A stretch of DNA of 12,185 nt from Clostridia bacterium. Its GTDB lineage: Bacteria; Bacillota; Clostridia; Christensenellales; CAG-917. Location of the stretch: NCBI GenBank assembly GCA_017500745.1, contig JAFVYE010000083.1, positions 1 to 12,185 of the forward strand. Direction: 5' to 3'. A program made the position numbers and the translations under genes. Numbering within the stretch: position 1 is the stretch's first letter; each line of letters opens with the position of its first letter. Below the pieces are notes generated by a model that made no database searches, was not told the origin of the DNA, and was given only the letters and a program-made list of their open reading frames with translations. Positions 1-7,220 of the stretch are shown one piece after another.

Positions 1-105
1 GAAGTGAAAAATGGCATCCGCTACACCATAATTGACACGGATGAGTTGCTGGATGAAGGCCCATTCAACCTTGATGGAGTGATAAAATTAAGACGAGTAT
101 TCTAA
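1..105 (+). CDS. 3' end of an unidentified protein gene (partial)
   Basis: The first base is in frame with an open reading frame that ends at TAA 103-105. Only 34 C-terminal residues are visible, ending in IKLRRVF, with an acidic stretch (DTDELLDEG) before it. A rho-independent terminator begins 15 bases after the stop, which supports this as a real gene end. The piece is too short to assign a family, and I do not recognise it. Confidence 0.6.
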   Translation, partial: EVKNGIRYTIIDTDELLDEGPFNLDGVIKLRRVF

Positions 106-120
106 GGGCAAACAGTTTGA

Positions 121-149
121 AAAAAGAGCGACGACCGTCGCTCTTTTTT
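121..149. terminator. Bidirectional intrinsic terminator between convergent genes
   Basis: A 12-bp perfect stem (121-132 with 137-148, core AGAGCGAC/GTCGCTCT) closes a GACC loop. It has an A run on the left and a T run on the right, so it can end transcripts from both sides: the + strand gene ending at 105 and the minus-strand gene ending at 165. Confidence 0.9.
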
Positions 150-164
150 GATATTCTAACCCAT

Positions 165-872
165 TCAATTGCGATATACCACTCCTGCAACGTGCTTCAG
201 CGTGGACATCATTTCGTTGGAAAGATTCGTGTGTTCAACAATGATCTCCTTTGGGTTTTGACCAACGATTGCCATGATCAAATTGTACTCGTATTCCTCA
301 AAAACAGGCAGGATCTGCACCTCTCTGCCCTCGGTCAAATTGAACACTCTGCCATGGTCTATCGCAATGCGATTTTTTGCACCCTCGGTGGAGGTAATAA
401 ATGACGCAACGTCATAGGTGTCACGCTCTGTTGAGCTTACAAGCCGAGAGGCAAGCTCTGCCACCTCACTCCAATTTTGCATGACCTCTTGAAGCCGAAA
501 GTTGCATAGCCCGTCAACGTTGAAATCAGCAGTTTCTGCAATGGCACGCCTCAAATGATTTGCCTCGTATCCCCTGTCAAAATGCACAAGTGAGCAAATC
601 AACGAGCAGGTTGGATGAGTCATAACAAACGGGGGCAAATTGTCAAGAAAAAACCTTGTTTTCATATATGTCAATATGACCACTTCAACAAGGGCTGTCA
701 CTTTTTCCTCAACGTACTCGCTCCTTTCGCACAGAGATGCAAGATATATCCACGTCCTGTCCTTGCTCTCTTCAATTGCGTAGGACAAATCCTTTATGTT
801 TTTGACTTCTGCAAGCAAAAATTCAATTTCCTTTGCATAGCTCTTGTCAATGCTGATTACGTTTGACCACAT
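165..872 (-). CDS. YtxC-like protein, possible sporulation-associated protein
   Basis: A 235-residue soluble protein with no signal peptide or membrane segment. The middle, FNVDGLCNFRLQEVMQNW (about residues 117-134), resembles the core of the YtxC family (putative sporulation protein, typically about 280 residues), where a conserved FxxFRL stretch is followed by a charged helix; here the helix region reads EVAELASRLV. The C-terminal part (EVQILPVFEEYEY...) could be a small alpha/beta domain. YtxC has no established biochemical role. The start at 872 is the only practical one: an in-frame stop lies 9 bases upstream, although AGGG sits unusually close to the ATG. A weak A/T-rich -10-like TATAAA (900-905) lies upstream. 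The family call is from recalled motif similarity and is moderate to weak; that a protein gene is here is much surer. Confidence 0.6.
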   Translation of the reverse strand: MWSNVISIDKSYAKEIEFLLAEVKNIKDLSYAIEESKDRTWIYLASLCERSEYVEEKVTALVEVVILTYMKTRFFLDNLPPFVMTHPTCSLICSLVHFDRGYEANHLRRAIAETADFNVDGLCNFRLQEVMQNWSEVAELASRLVSSTERDTYDVASFITSTEGAKNRIAIDHGRVFNLTEGREVQILPVFEEYEYNLIMAIVGQNPKEIIVEHTNLSNEMMSTLKHVAGVVYRN

Positions 873-990
873 ATCCCTATTTTATGCAAACTGAAAACAT
901 TTATAATCAAAAAGCAACTTTTTCCATTAATATTGCTGTGGCTGGTTTAACTGAAAAAATTTGCAAAAATTGTGCTTATTTTCTGGCACA

Positions 991-1024
991 AAAAAAGTGG
1001 AGAGGATTTGATCTCTCCACTTTT
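991..1024 (-). terminator. Intrinsic terminator of the sigma/anti-sigma operon
   Basis: Stem 993-1004 with 1013-1024 (core GTGGAGAG/CTCTCCAC flanked by A and T runs), 8-base loop. Read on the minus strand it is followed by a run of seven T, and it lies 40 bases beyond the stop of the membrane-protein gene. Confidence 0.88.
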
Positions 1025-1064
1025 GCTCTGTTTGGTTTTGAAATGTTTTGGCATTCTAACCGCA

Positions 1065-1655
1065 TCAATCGCCAAATTTTATGCGGATGACTTTGCCATC
1101 ACGGCTGTCCACGTGCACAATGTAGTCCTCATGGCGCACTTCAAACTCAATCTTGTAAACGTAGTGGCTGTCACCAAGAGGAAGCTCATACACAAAGTCT
1201 TGATCAAGTCCGTCATAGCGGATTTCATCCAAAGTGTAGGTGTAGGTTCCGCCGGGGAGTCCAAGTTGTCCATTGCTGTCGTTGCGCATGTCGTTGAGCC
1301 AATCAAGAAGCCCAATCTTGCCCACTTCAATTGCTTGATTTTTGGATACGGCAATTTGCTCTTTTGCGCTGACTGCTGCCGAGCCAAACACGCCACCAAG
1401 GATTGCTCCCACCATGATCACAACAAGCGCGAGGGCGCCAAGGGCAAACAATATATGTTTGATTTTGAATTGCTTTTTTGCTTTTTTGATTTCTGTCACC
1501 TCTGCCTCTGTAATGGGAGAGGGCTCTTCAACAACCTCTGCTTCAAGCATATTTCCAAGGGATTTTGCCTTTGCAAGTTCTGCCTTGACAAATGCCTTTT
1601 CCTCTTCGGTTGCAGTGCCATTTTCATAGTTTTTGAATGCGTCTTCGTAGTTCAT
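1065..1655 (-). CDS. Membrane protein with PepSY-like outer domain, probable anti-sigma factor
   Basis: A 196-residue protein in three parts. Residues 1-60 are a charged, helical cytoplasmic segment starting YENGTATEEEKAFVKAEL, typical of short anti-sigma N-termini. Residues 66-90 are one membrane segment. Residues 95-196 are an outer domain ending YVYKIEFEVRHEDYIVHVDSRDGKVI, which fits the second half of a PepSY domain (YEVEF...YEYEIDAKTG). There is no His-x3-Cys-x2-Cys zinc motif, so it is not a ZAS-type anti-sigma. Its ATG overlaps the stop of the sigma gene (ATGA, 1652-1655), so the two are translationally coupled. By context it probably holds the sigma factor at the membrane and releases it on an envelope signal. 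The membrane topology and pairing are clear; the binding role is inferred. Confidence 0.75.
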   Translation of the reverse strand: MNYEDAFKNYENGTATEEEKAFVKAELAKAKSLGNMLEAEVVEEPSPITEAEVTEIKKAKKQFKIKHILFALGALALVVIMVGAILGGVFGSAAVSAKEQIAVSKNQAIEVGKIGLLDWLNDMRNDSNGQLGLPGGTYTYTLDEIRYDGLDQDFVYELPLGDSHYVYKIEFEVRHEDYIVHVDSRDGKVIRIKFGD

Positions 1656-2131
1656 TTTTCTGCCTCCAATATAGTTTTCAGTTTTTGACGTGCCCTAAAC
1701 ATCTGCACCTTGACGTTGTCAGTGGTTTCACCGGTGATTTCTGCAATTTCTTTCACTGACATGCTTTCAAAATAGTACAGGACCAACACTTCCTTGTAGT
1801 TGGGTTGCAACAATCCAAGGGCTCTATATAGCGCTCTATACTCCTCTGCCTTGATGAGATTGTCAAGAGGGTTGTCCTCTGATTTGCCGTCATATGTGAG
1901 AGGGAGGTTGCGCTTTGATTTTCTGAGATGATCAAAGTAGCAGTTTCTGCACACTTTGAGGAGCCAATATTTGAAAGAGTCCTTCTCTTCATCAATGGAA
2001 ACAAAGGCCTTGTAGAACGCCTCGGACACTATGTCCTCGGCAAGATCTGCGTCATGACAAAGCGCCATAACGTAGAGCTTGGCTTCGTTGTAGTGTTTTT
2101 TGAAGAGATTTTCAATGGCTTCCTTTTTCAT
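1652..2131 (-). CDS. ECF-type RNA polymerase sigma factor
   Basis: A 159-residue protein of the usual ECF size containing only regions 2 and 4. Region 2 (about residues 5-72) includes DLAEDIVSEAFYKAF and the -10 recognition helix FKYWLLKVCRNCYFDHLRK. Region 4 (about 105-155) includes LQPNYKEVLVLYYFESMSVKEIAEITG and the helix NVKVQMFRARQKL, which contacts the -35 element. A GTG at 2137 opens the frame two codons earlier, but AGGTGAG sits just in front of the ATG at 2131 and would be the ribosome binding site, so I use 2131. It is the first gene of a two-gene operon with the probable anti-sigma factor; these pairs usually control envelope-stress genes, including their own operon. Its targets cannot be told from this window. 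Confidence 0.93.
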   Translation of the reverse strand: MKKEAIENLFKKHYNEAKLYVMALCHDADLAEDIVSEAFYKAFVSIDEEKDSFKYWLLKVCRNCYFDHLRKSKRNLPLTYDGKSEDNPLDNLIKAEEYRALYRALGLLQPNYKEVLVLYYFESMSVKEIAEITGETTDNVKVQMFRARQKLKTILEAEK

Positions 2132-2172
2132 ACTCACCTAATAAACGACTGAAAACCCATTTGGTTACACAA

Positions 2173-2201
2173 ATTATACAACTTTTTTTGTTGCAATGGA
2201 A
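2173..2201 (-). promoter_or_regulatory. Possible sigma-A promoter of the sigma/anti-sigma operon
   Basis: On the minus strand TATAAT lies at 2178-2173, about 42 bases upstream of the sigma ATG. The -35 is poor: TTCCAT (2201-2196) at 17-base spacing. The -10 match is perfect; the promoter as a whole is only plausible. Confidence 0.35.
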
Positions 2202-2225
2202 TACAATTTTTGTTTTTTGTGTTTG

Positions 2226-2296
2226 GCATGCAAATTGTTTTTGCGATCAAGCGACTCATCACGGGCGCTACGCGCAGGATAAGCCGTAAACGGCTT
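2226..2296. repeat. Cluster of short hairpins between divergent operons
   Basis: This part of the 288-base gap between the sigma gene and the GH3 gene holds GCGC-TAC-GCGC (2265-2275) and AAGCCG-TAAA-CGGCTT (2281-2296), plus the palindrome GCATGC (2226-2231). There is no T run and no open frame. The stem/3-4-base-loop style is like the hairpins of the repeats at 8141-8653, but I cannot align the two at sequence level. Confidence 0.4.
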
Positions 2297-2316
2297 TGAC
2301 ACCATCAAAAAAATAG

Positions 2317-2345
2317 TTGAAAATGGATTTTGGCTGTGCTATACT
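2317..2345 (+). promoter_or_regulatory. Extended -10 sigma-A promoter of the GH3 operon
   Basis: TTGAAA (2317-2322), 17-base spacer, TATACT (2340-2345), with the extended -10 dinucleotide TG at 2337-2338. The start of transcription should be near 2352, giving a leader of roughly 68 bases. Confidence 0.85.
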
Positions 2346-2361
2346 AATTTTGTATAGGCAA

Positions 2362-2384
2362 GCGCAGGCGCATTATGCGTGCGC
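2362..2384 (+). promoter_or_regulatory. Hairpin in the 5' leader of the GH3 mRNA
   Basis: GCGCA (2362-2366) pairs with TGCGC (2380-2384) and CGCA (2369-2372) with TGCG (2376-2379), leaving a two-base bulge and a 3-base loop. It begins about 10 bases after the predicted transcription start. The ATG at 2375 falls in its apex and has no ribosome binding site, so it is not the start codon. It may stabilise the mRNA 5' end or serve as an operator; the role is unknown. Confidence 0.5.
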
Positions 2385-2419
2385 AGACAACAAAATCAAA
2401 TAATACTGTGGAGAAATTT

Positions 2420-4852
2420 ATGAAAGATTATCAAGCAATTCTTGAACAAATGACCCTTGAAGAAAAGGCATCTCTTTGTAGTGGCCTCACCTTCTGGAAA
2501 ACAAAGCCCATTGAGCGTCTTGACGTCCCTTCTGTGTGGATGTCTGACGGCCCTCACGGACTGCGCAAAGAAAAACAAAATGCAGGCACCAACGTCATGA
2601 AACCCGCAGAGACCGCAACCTGCTTTCCCCCTTCATGCACAACCGCTGCTTCTTGGGATGAAAAATTGATTGAGGAGGTTGGCTCTGCCATCGCAGAAGA
2701 AGCAAAGGCACTCAAAGTGAGCACCGTCCTCGGCCCCGGTGTCAACATCAAGCGTAGCCCTCTGTGTGGAAGAAACTTTGAGTACTTCTCTGAAGATCCT
2801 CTCCTTGCAGGTCGTATGGGCGCAGGCCTTGTCCACGGCATTCAAAAGAACGGAATTGGCACCTCTGTCAAGCACTTCTGCGCAAACAACCAAGAATATC
2901 TCCGCATGAGCATTGACACTATGGTTGATGAGCGTGCTCTCCGTGAAATCTATCTCTCCGCATTTGAACATATTGTAAAAACCGAGCAACCTACAACCAT
3001 AATGAGCTCATACAACTGTCTTGAGGGCAAGCACCTCACAGACCACAAACGCATGCTTAATGACGTCCTCCGTGAAGAATGGGGATATGAAGGCATCGTG
3101 GTCAGCGACTGGGGCGCTATGAATGACCGTGTTGAGTCAATCAAAGCAGGCAACGACCTTGAAATGCCCGGCAACAAGGGCATGAACGACCGCCATATCA
3201 TCAAAGCAGTCCAAGACGGCACTCTTGACGAGGCAGACCTTGACAAAGTTGTGCTCCGCATGCTCAAGTTTGCAGACAAGTGCAGAGAAAGTGAAGTTGA
3301 CGGGGCTCCTCAAAACCTTGAAGCACACCACGACCTTGCAAGACGTGCTGCCGAAGGTGGTGCTGTCCTCCTCAAAAACGATGACAAGGCACTTCCCCTT
3401 GACAAGTCACAAAACATTGCCGTCATCGGTGCTCTTGCAAAGAACATCCGCTATCAAGGTTCTGGCTCAAGCCACATCAACCCTCCCAAGACCGTGTCCT
3501 TCCTTCAAGCAATGGACAACGCAGGTCAAAAATATGAATATGCCGACGGCTATTCATTGAAGGGTGACGGATACAAAGAAAAACTCATCAAAGACGCAGT
3601 GAAAGTGGCAAAGGACAAGGACGCAGTCCTTGTGTTCATCGGCCTCACCGATTCATACGAAAGCGAGGGATTTGACCGCAAGCATATCAATCTGCCCGAA
3701 TCACACAACATCCTCATGGAAGAACTTGCAAAGGTCAATGACAACCTCATCGTGGTCACTTCTTGCGGATCTCCCATCAAGATGAGCAAGTGGATCAAGA
3801 ACGCAAAAGCAGTGCTCAACGTCTATCTTGGCGGACAAGCCGGTGGCGAAGCAGCATACAACTTGATTTACGGCAACGTCAACCCCAGCGGTAAGTTGCC
3901 CGAAACATTCCCTCTCCGCAACCACGACAACATCGTGTCAAGATACTTCCCCATGGGACCTCGCACAGTTGAATACCGTGAGAGCGTCTATGTTGGCTAC
4001 CGCTATTTTGACACCGCCAAGAAAAACGTCCAATTCCCCTTTGGTCACGGCCTCAGCTATACAACCTTTGAATATAGCGACCTCTCTTTGTCATCAAATG
4101 CAATTGGCGAAAACGATGGCCTCACAGTCACATTTAAGGTGAAAAACACCGGCGACAGAGCAGGCGCAGAAGTTGTGCAACTTTACGTTGCAGACCTTGA
4201 AAGCACAATCTATCGTCCCGTCAAGGAACTCAAGGAGTTCGCAAAGGTGTTCCTTGAAGCTGGCGAAGAAAAAACAGTTGAGTTCCACCTTGGCAGTCGT
4301 GCATTTGCTTACTACAACGTCCTCATCAGCGATTGGCACGTTGAAAGCGGTGACTTTGACATCTTGGTTGGCGCATCCTCTGGCGACATCCGCTTGAAAG
4401 ACACGGTGACTGTCACAAGTGAAAATCCTGATGCCCCCATCCCCAACTATCGTGAAACCGCTCCTTACTACTACAACGTGGCAAACGAAGTTGACAAAAA
4501 GCGCATCCCTGCTGAACAATTTGAGGTTGTTTACGGCAAACCTCTTGTTGAAAACAAGCCCTACGAAAAAGGCGAGTTTACAATTGACAGCAGTATCACT
4601 CAAATCTCTTGCACAGGCGTGGGCAAGTTCCTCTACAACGTGCTTGTGTTTGGCAGTAAACTTGTTGCAATTGGCACAGAAAACCCCGATATGATCACTC
4701 AATCTGTGAAGGATATGCCCCTCCGTAGCTTCAGCGGATTCACGGGAGGCCTTGTGTCACAAATGTCCGTTGATGGCATCGTTGACATGTGCAACGGCAC
4801 CAAAGGCGGTTTCAAAAAATTCTGCAGAGGATTCAAAAAGAAAAATAGATAG
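2420..4852 (+). CDS. Beta-glucosidase, glycoside hydrolase family 3
   Basis: An 810-residue retaining exo-glycosidase that removes terminal glucosyl (possibly xylosyl) residues from short beta-linked sugars. The GH3 barrel (about 1-290) has DGPHGLR, GPGVNIKRSP-GRNFEYFSEDP, KHF (151-153) and VVSDWGAM, whose D230 is the expected nucleophile. The alpha/beta sandwich (about 310-500) has YESEGFDR; E416 is the likely acid/base. A fibronectin III-like domain follows (about 568-665), then a ~100-residue tail ending in a basic stretch. There is no signal peptide, so it acts in the cytoplasm on imported sugars. The start was set at 2420 because GTGGAGA precedes it at good spacing and the text aligns with the family N-terminus (MTLEEKASLCSG); the frame stays open back to an ATG at 2375 with no binding site. 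First gene of an operon with the YitT gene 17 bases downstream. Exact sugar specificity is not readable. Confidence 0.96.
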   Translation: MKDYQAILEQMTLEEKASLCSGLTFWKTKPIERLDVPSVWMSDGPHGLRKEKQNAGTNVMKPAETATCFPPSCTTAASWDEKLIEEVGSAIAEEAKALKVSTVLGPGVNIKRSPLCGRNFEYFSEDPLLAGRMGAGLVHGIQKNGIGTSVKHFCANNQEYLRMSIDTMVDERALREIYLSAFEHIVKTEQPTTIMSSYNCLEGKHLTDHKRMLNDVLREEWGYEGIVVSDWGAMNDRVESIKAGNDLEMPGNKGMNDRHIIKAVQDGTLDEADLDKVVLRMLKFADKCRESEVDGAPQNLEAHHDLARRAAEGGAVLLKNDDKALPLDKSQNIAVIGALAKNIRYQGSGSSHINPPKTVSFLQAMDNAGQKYEYADGYSLKGDGYKEKLIKDAVKVAKDKDAVLVFIGLTDSYESEGFDRKHINLPESHNILMEELAKVNDNLIVVTSCGSPIKMSKWIKNAKAVLNVYLGGQAGGEAAYNLIYGNVNPSGKLPETFPLRNHDNIVSRYFPMGPRTVEYRESVYVGYRYFDTAKKNVQFPFGHGLSYTTFEYSDLSLSSNAIGENDGLTVTFKVKNTGDRAGAEVVQLYVADLESTIYRPVKELKEFAKVFLEAGEEKTVEFHLGSRAFAYYNVLISDWHVESGDFDILVGASSGDIRLKDTVTVTSENPDAPIPNYRETAPYYYNVANEVDKKRIPAEQFEVVYGKPLVENKPYEKGEFTIDSSITQISCTGVGKFLYNVLVFGSKLVAIGTENPDMITQSVKDMPLRSFSGFTGGLVSQMSVDGIVDMCNGTKGGFKKFCRGFKKKNR

Positions 4853-4869
4853 CTACAAAGTAAACCACT

Positions 4870-5865
4870 ATGAAATCCTTTAAGCAATCTTTGAAGAATA
4901 TCAAGATCACAAAAAAAGGCGTCAAGGACTTTTGCAAGTTGATTTTTATGCTCAACTTGCTGGCTTTCATCCGCTCTTTTGCAACCTATATGTTTGTCAT
5001 CCCCAACGGGTTTGCTCCCGGTGGCATCACGGGCATTGCATCAATCATCTACAATGCGGTGTACCCTTTCAACCCTCATCTTGCAGATACGGTGCTCAAC
5101 CCCGCAATCACAAGCATTGTGTTGAACGTGCCTCTGTTTATAGCGTCATTTTTCCTGTTGGACAAAAAGTTCTGCGTCAACACCATCATCGCCGTTGGCT
5201 TGCACTCTCTTTGGATGGGCGTGCTTGACATCGTTGACTTCCCCGTTTATAAGGCAATCGGCTCTGCAAGCGCACTCAACCTGCTTGCTGCCGTGGCTGG
5301 CGGTGTTGGCAGTGGCGTTTGCCTTGGATTCATCCTCCGCTACAACTCCAGCATGGGTGGCACCGACATCATTGGCAAACTTATTTATAAGTTTAATCCG
5401 GTTGCAGACGTGCAATGGCTCATCCTTGCATGTGACGTCGTGATTGTTGTGGCATCAGGCAGTCTTGGCCTCATCGGCCTTGACTTCAGCTTGGGCGCAG
5501 AAGTCATCACAACGTCCGTGCTCTCCCCCATACTTTACTCCGCAATCTCACTCTTTGTTGGTGCAGAGATTGCAGACGTCATTCAAGCCGGCTTGCACTC
5601 ATCAATTGTGTTCAACATCATATCTGACAAACATGATGAAATTGCATCCGCAATCAATGAAAAACTTCATCGTGGCGTCACACGTGTCCACGCAACAGGA
5701 TCTTACACCGGCATCCAACACGATATGCTTGTGGTTGTTGTACGCAAAAAACAAATCAATCAAGTCAAGGAAATCATCTTTTCCATTGACCCCGAGGCCT
5801 TTATGTATATGACAAAGGCAAAAGGTGTCACCGGCAAAGGATTTTCCTATCACGGCGTAGCATAA
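4870..5865 (+). CDS. YitT family membrane protein with C-terminal DUF2179 domain
   Basis: A 331-residue integral membrane protein. Hydrophobic segments lie at about 22-45, 78-100, 105-128, 135-160 and 178-200, followed by another near 215-235. Family signatures are visible: VIPNGFAPGGITGIA (about 43-57), and NSSMGGTDIIGKLIYKF near the middle. The soluble C-terminus (about 245-331: HRGVTRVHATGSYTG..., VVVRKKQINQVKEIIFSIDPEAFMYM) is the cytoplasmic DUF2179 domain that usually ends YitT proteins. YitT-family transport substrates are not established. It starts 17 bases after the GH3 stop with no terminator between them, so it is co-transcribed, but its ribosome binding site is weak (AAAG at 4857-4860), so it may be translated less than its neighbour. 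The family call is firm; a link to glucoside use is only suggested by the operon. Confidence 0.93.
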   Translation: MKSFKQSLKNIKITKKGVKDFCKLIFMLNLLAFIRSFATYMFVIPNGFAPGGITGIASIIYNAVYPFNPHLADTVLNPAITSIVLNVPLFIASFFLLDKKFCVNTIIAVGLHSLWMGVLDIVDFPVYKAIGSASALNLLAAVAGGVGSGVCLGFILRYNSSMGGTDIIGKLIYKFNPVADVQWLILACDVVIVVASGSLGLIGLDFSLGAEVITTSVLSPILYSAISLFVGAEIADVIQAGLHSSIVFNIISDKHDEIASAINEKLHRGVTRVHATGSYTGIQHDMLVVVVRKKQINQVKEIIFSIDPEAFMYMTKAKGVTGKGFSYHGVA

Positions 5866-5897
5866 TATAATTACACATTAACATTAGGAGGTAAACT

Positions 5898-6821
5898 ATG
5901 CATCCTGCTCTTATAGCATTTATTGTCATCGTTGGCGTGGCAATCATCTATCTCGCAGTGGCAATCAAAATTGTCAAACACGCACACGCCTATACGTTGG
6001 AGCGTCTTGGCAAATATCATCGCACTCTTGAAAGTGGCATCCACATCATCATCCCCTTTGTTGACCGAATTTCAAACAAAATCAGCTTGAAGGAGCAAGT
6101 GGCAGACTTCCCTCCTCAACCTGTCATCACAAAGGACAACGTCACAATGCACATAGACACAGTTGTGTACTATCGTGTGACCGACCCAAAACTCTACACC
6201 TATGGTGTTGAACATCCTTGTAGCGCTCTTGAAAACTTGACCGCTACAACCCTAAGAAACATTGTTGGTGACCTTGAACTTGATGAAACTCTCACCTCTC
6301 GTGACACCGTCAATGCACAGCTCTGCATCATCCTTGACCAAGCCACCGACCCTTGGGGAATCAAAGTCAATCGTGTGGAATTGAAAAACATCCTTCCCCC
6401 AAAGGACATCCAAGAAGCAATGGAAAAACAAATGCGTGCAGAACGTGAACGCCGTGAAGCAATCTTAAAGGCAGAGGGTGAAAAACGCAGTAGCATCCTT
6501 GTTGCAGAAGGTGAAAAAGCATCTGCCATCCTCCGTGCAGAAGCAAAGAAAGAAGCTCTCATTGCCGAAGCCGAAGGTCAAGCAACTGCAATCAAAATGA
6601 TCATTGAAGCACATCCTGATCAAGCATACGTGACTCTCCAAAGCTTTGAGGCATTGAAAGCCCTTGCAAAAGGTCAAGCAACAAAGATTGTCGTGCCCAC
6701 AGACATCGCAAACCTCTCTGGGCTTGTTACAACTATGAGCGAAATCAACAATATGTCCGAAACCCCTGTGAAAAAGACAACAACGGTCACAAAGACCATT
6801 GTAAAAAAGGACAACGACTGA
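5898..6821 (+). CDS. SPFH/stomatin-like (slipin/QmcA type) membrane-scaffold protein
   Basis: A 307-residue protein with one N-terminal membrane segment (about 4-25), then the SPFH domain (about 27-190: YTLERLGKYHRTLESGIHIIIPFVDR, ALENLTATTLRNIVGDLELDETLTSRD, GIKVNRVELKNILPP) and a long Glu/Ala/Lys-rich coiled coil (about 172-235) with repeated AEGEK/AEA units. A Thr/Lys-rich tail (TPVKKTTTVTKTIVKK) ends the protein. These proteins form large rings in membrane microdomains and often assist proteases or membrane complexes. Many bacterial slipins have an NfeD gene next door; none is present here. A perfect AGGAGG (5886-5891) with 6-base spacing defines the start. It lies 32 bases after the YitT stop and is probably in the same transcript, ended by the terminator at 6836. 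Confidence 0.95.
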   Translation: MHPALIAFIVIVGVAIIYLAVAIKIVKHAHAYTLERLGKYHRTLESGIHIIIPFVDRISNKISLKEQVADFPPQPVITKDNVTMHIDTVVYYRVTDPKLYTYGVEHPCSALENLTATTLRNIVGDLELDETLTSRDTVNAQLCIILDQATDPWGIKVNRVELKNILPPKDIQEAMEKQMRAERERREAILKAEGEKRSSILVAEGEKASAILRAEAKKEALIAEAEGQATAIKMIIEAHPDQAYVTLQSFEALKALAKGQATKIVVPTDIANLSGLVTTMSEINNMSETPVKKTTTVTKTIVKKDND

Positions 6822-6835
6822 CAAAATTTTGCAAT

Positions 6836-6866
6836 AAAAAAGGCACTCTAATGAGTGCCTTTTTTT
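6836..6866. terminator. Bidirectional intrinsic terminator after the SPFH gene
   Basis: A 13-bp stem (6836-6848 with 6853-6865, core GGCACTC/GAGTGCC) with TAAT loop and A and T runs on both flanks. It ends the GH3-YitT-SPFH operon on the + strand and the Dabb gene on the minus strand. Confidence 0.93.
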
Positions 6867-6878
6867 GTTGTGTTTAAG

Positions 6879-7169
6879 TCAGATTTCATAGTCAAGAGCA
6901 ATAGAACTGGATGCCACTGCGTGCATATGTGTCTTGACAACGTCACAATGATATTTGTCCTTTTGATAGCTGTCAAGGGCGGTCATATCATCCACCACAA
7001 CTTGCAAGATGACGTCATAACTGCGGGGGGAATGAAGGACGTCCAAACCGACTTCTATACTGCGCACCTCGGGCACGTTTCCATCCATTGAAAGAAGGAT
7101 GTCCTTTGTCTTTTGAAGAAGCTCTGCTGTGGGTTCTGCAAGTTTGAAACATACTATGTGTTTTATCAT
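6879..7169 (-). CDS. Dabb domain (stress-responsive alpha/beta barrel) protein
   Basis: A 96-residue single-domain protein. It opens with MIKHIVCFKL, the first strand of Dabb proteins, continues with the helix TAELLQKTKDILLSM, the strand SIEVGLDVL, SYDVILQVVVDDMTALDSYQKD and ends with HMHAVASSSIALDYEI; His and Val near the end fit the family. Members form dimeric ferredoxin-like barrels; some are stress-induced and some act as small enzymes in polyketide or aromatic metabolism, so function here is open. The ribosome binding site AGGTGA lies 5 bases ahead of the ATG. It is a single-gene transcript with its own promoter and shares a terminator with the converging SPFH gene. Confidence 0.88.
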   Translation of the reverse strand: MIKHIVCFKLAEPTAELLQKTKDILLSMDGNVPEVRSIEVGLDVLHSPRSYDVILQVVVDDMTALDSYQKDKYHCDVVKTHMHAVASSSIALDYEI

Positions 7170-7183
7170 GATTCACCTCAAAT

Positions 7184-7220
7184 ATTTGCTGAAAACATTA
7201 TCCTACTTTTGTCAGCAAAT
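7184..7220. promoter_or_regulatory. Inverted repeat over the Dabb promoter (possible operator)
   Basis: ATTTGCTG (7184-7191) and CAGCAAAT (7213-7220) are perfect 8-base inverted repeats 21 bases apart. The right arm covers the spacer next to and the first base of the -35 box, and the left arm covers the predicted transcription start, so a dimeric regulator bound here would block the promoter. No regulator gene is nearby. Confidence 0.45.

Noticed and set aside
972..1688. A 238-codon + strand open frame opposite the anti-sigma gene
   Set aside because: It is Cys/Phe-rich antisense text lying over the real sigma/anti-sigma genes, crosses their terminator and has no ribosome binding site.
2144..2169. 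Possible self-regulated ECF promoter on the minus strand: TGTAAC, 16 bases, CGTT
   Set aside because: Spacing fits ECF promoters of the sigma-W type, but transcription would start about 6 bases before the ATG, inside the ribosome binding site. The TATAAT further upstream is a better candidate.
2375..2419. N-terminal extension of the GH3 protein from ATG 2375
   Set aside because: No ribosome binding site; the ATG lies in a leader hairpin; the 15 residues do not fit the family start, whereas ATG 2420 has a good site.
5866..5897. TATAAT (5866-5871) just before the SPFH gene as an internal promoter
   Set aside because: No acceptable -35 at 16-18 bases; A/T-rich sequence after a stop codon gives such matches by chance.
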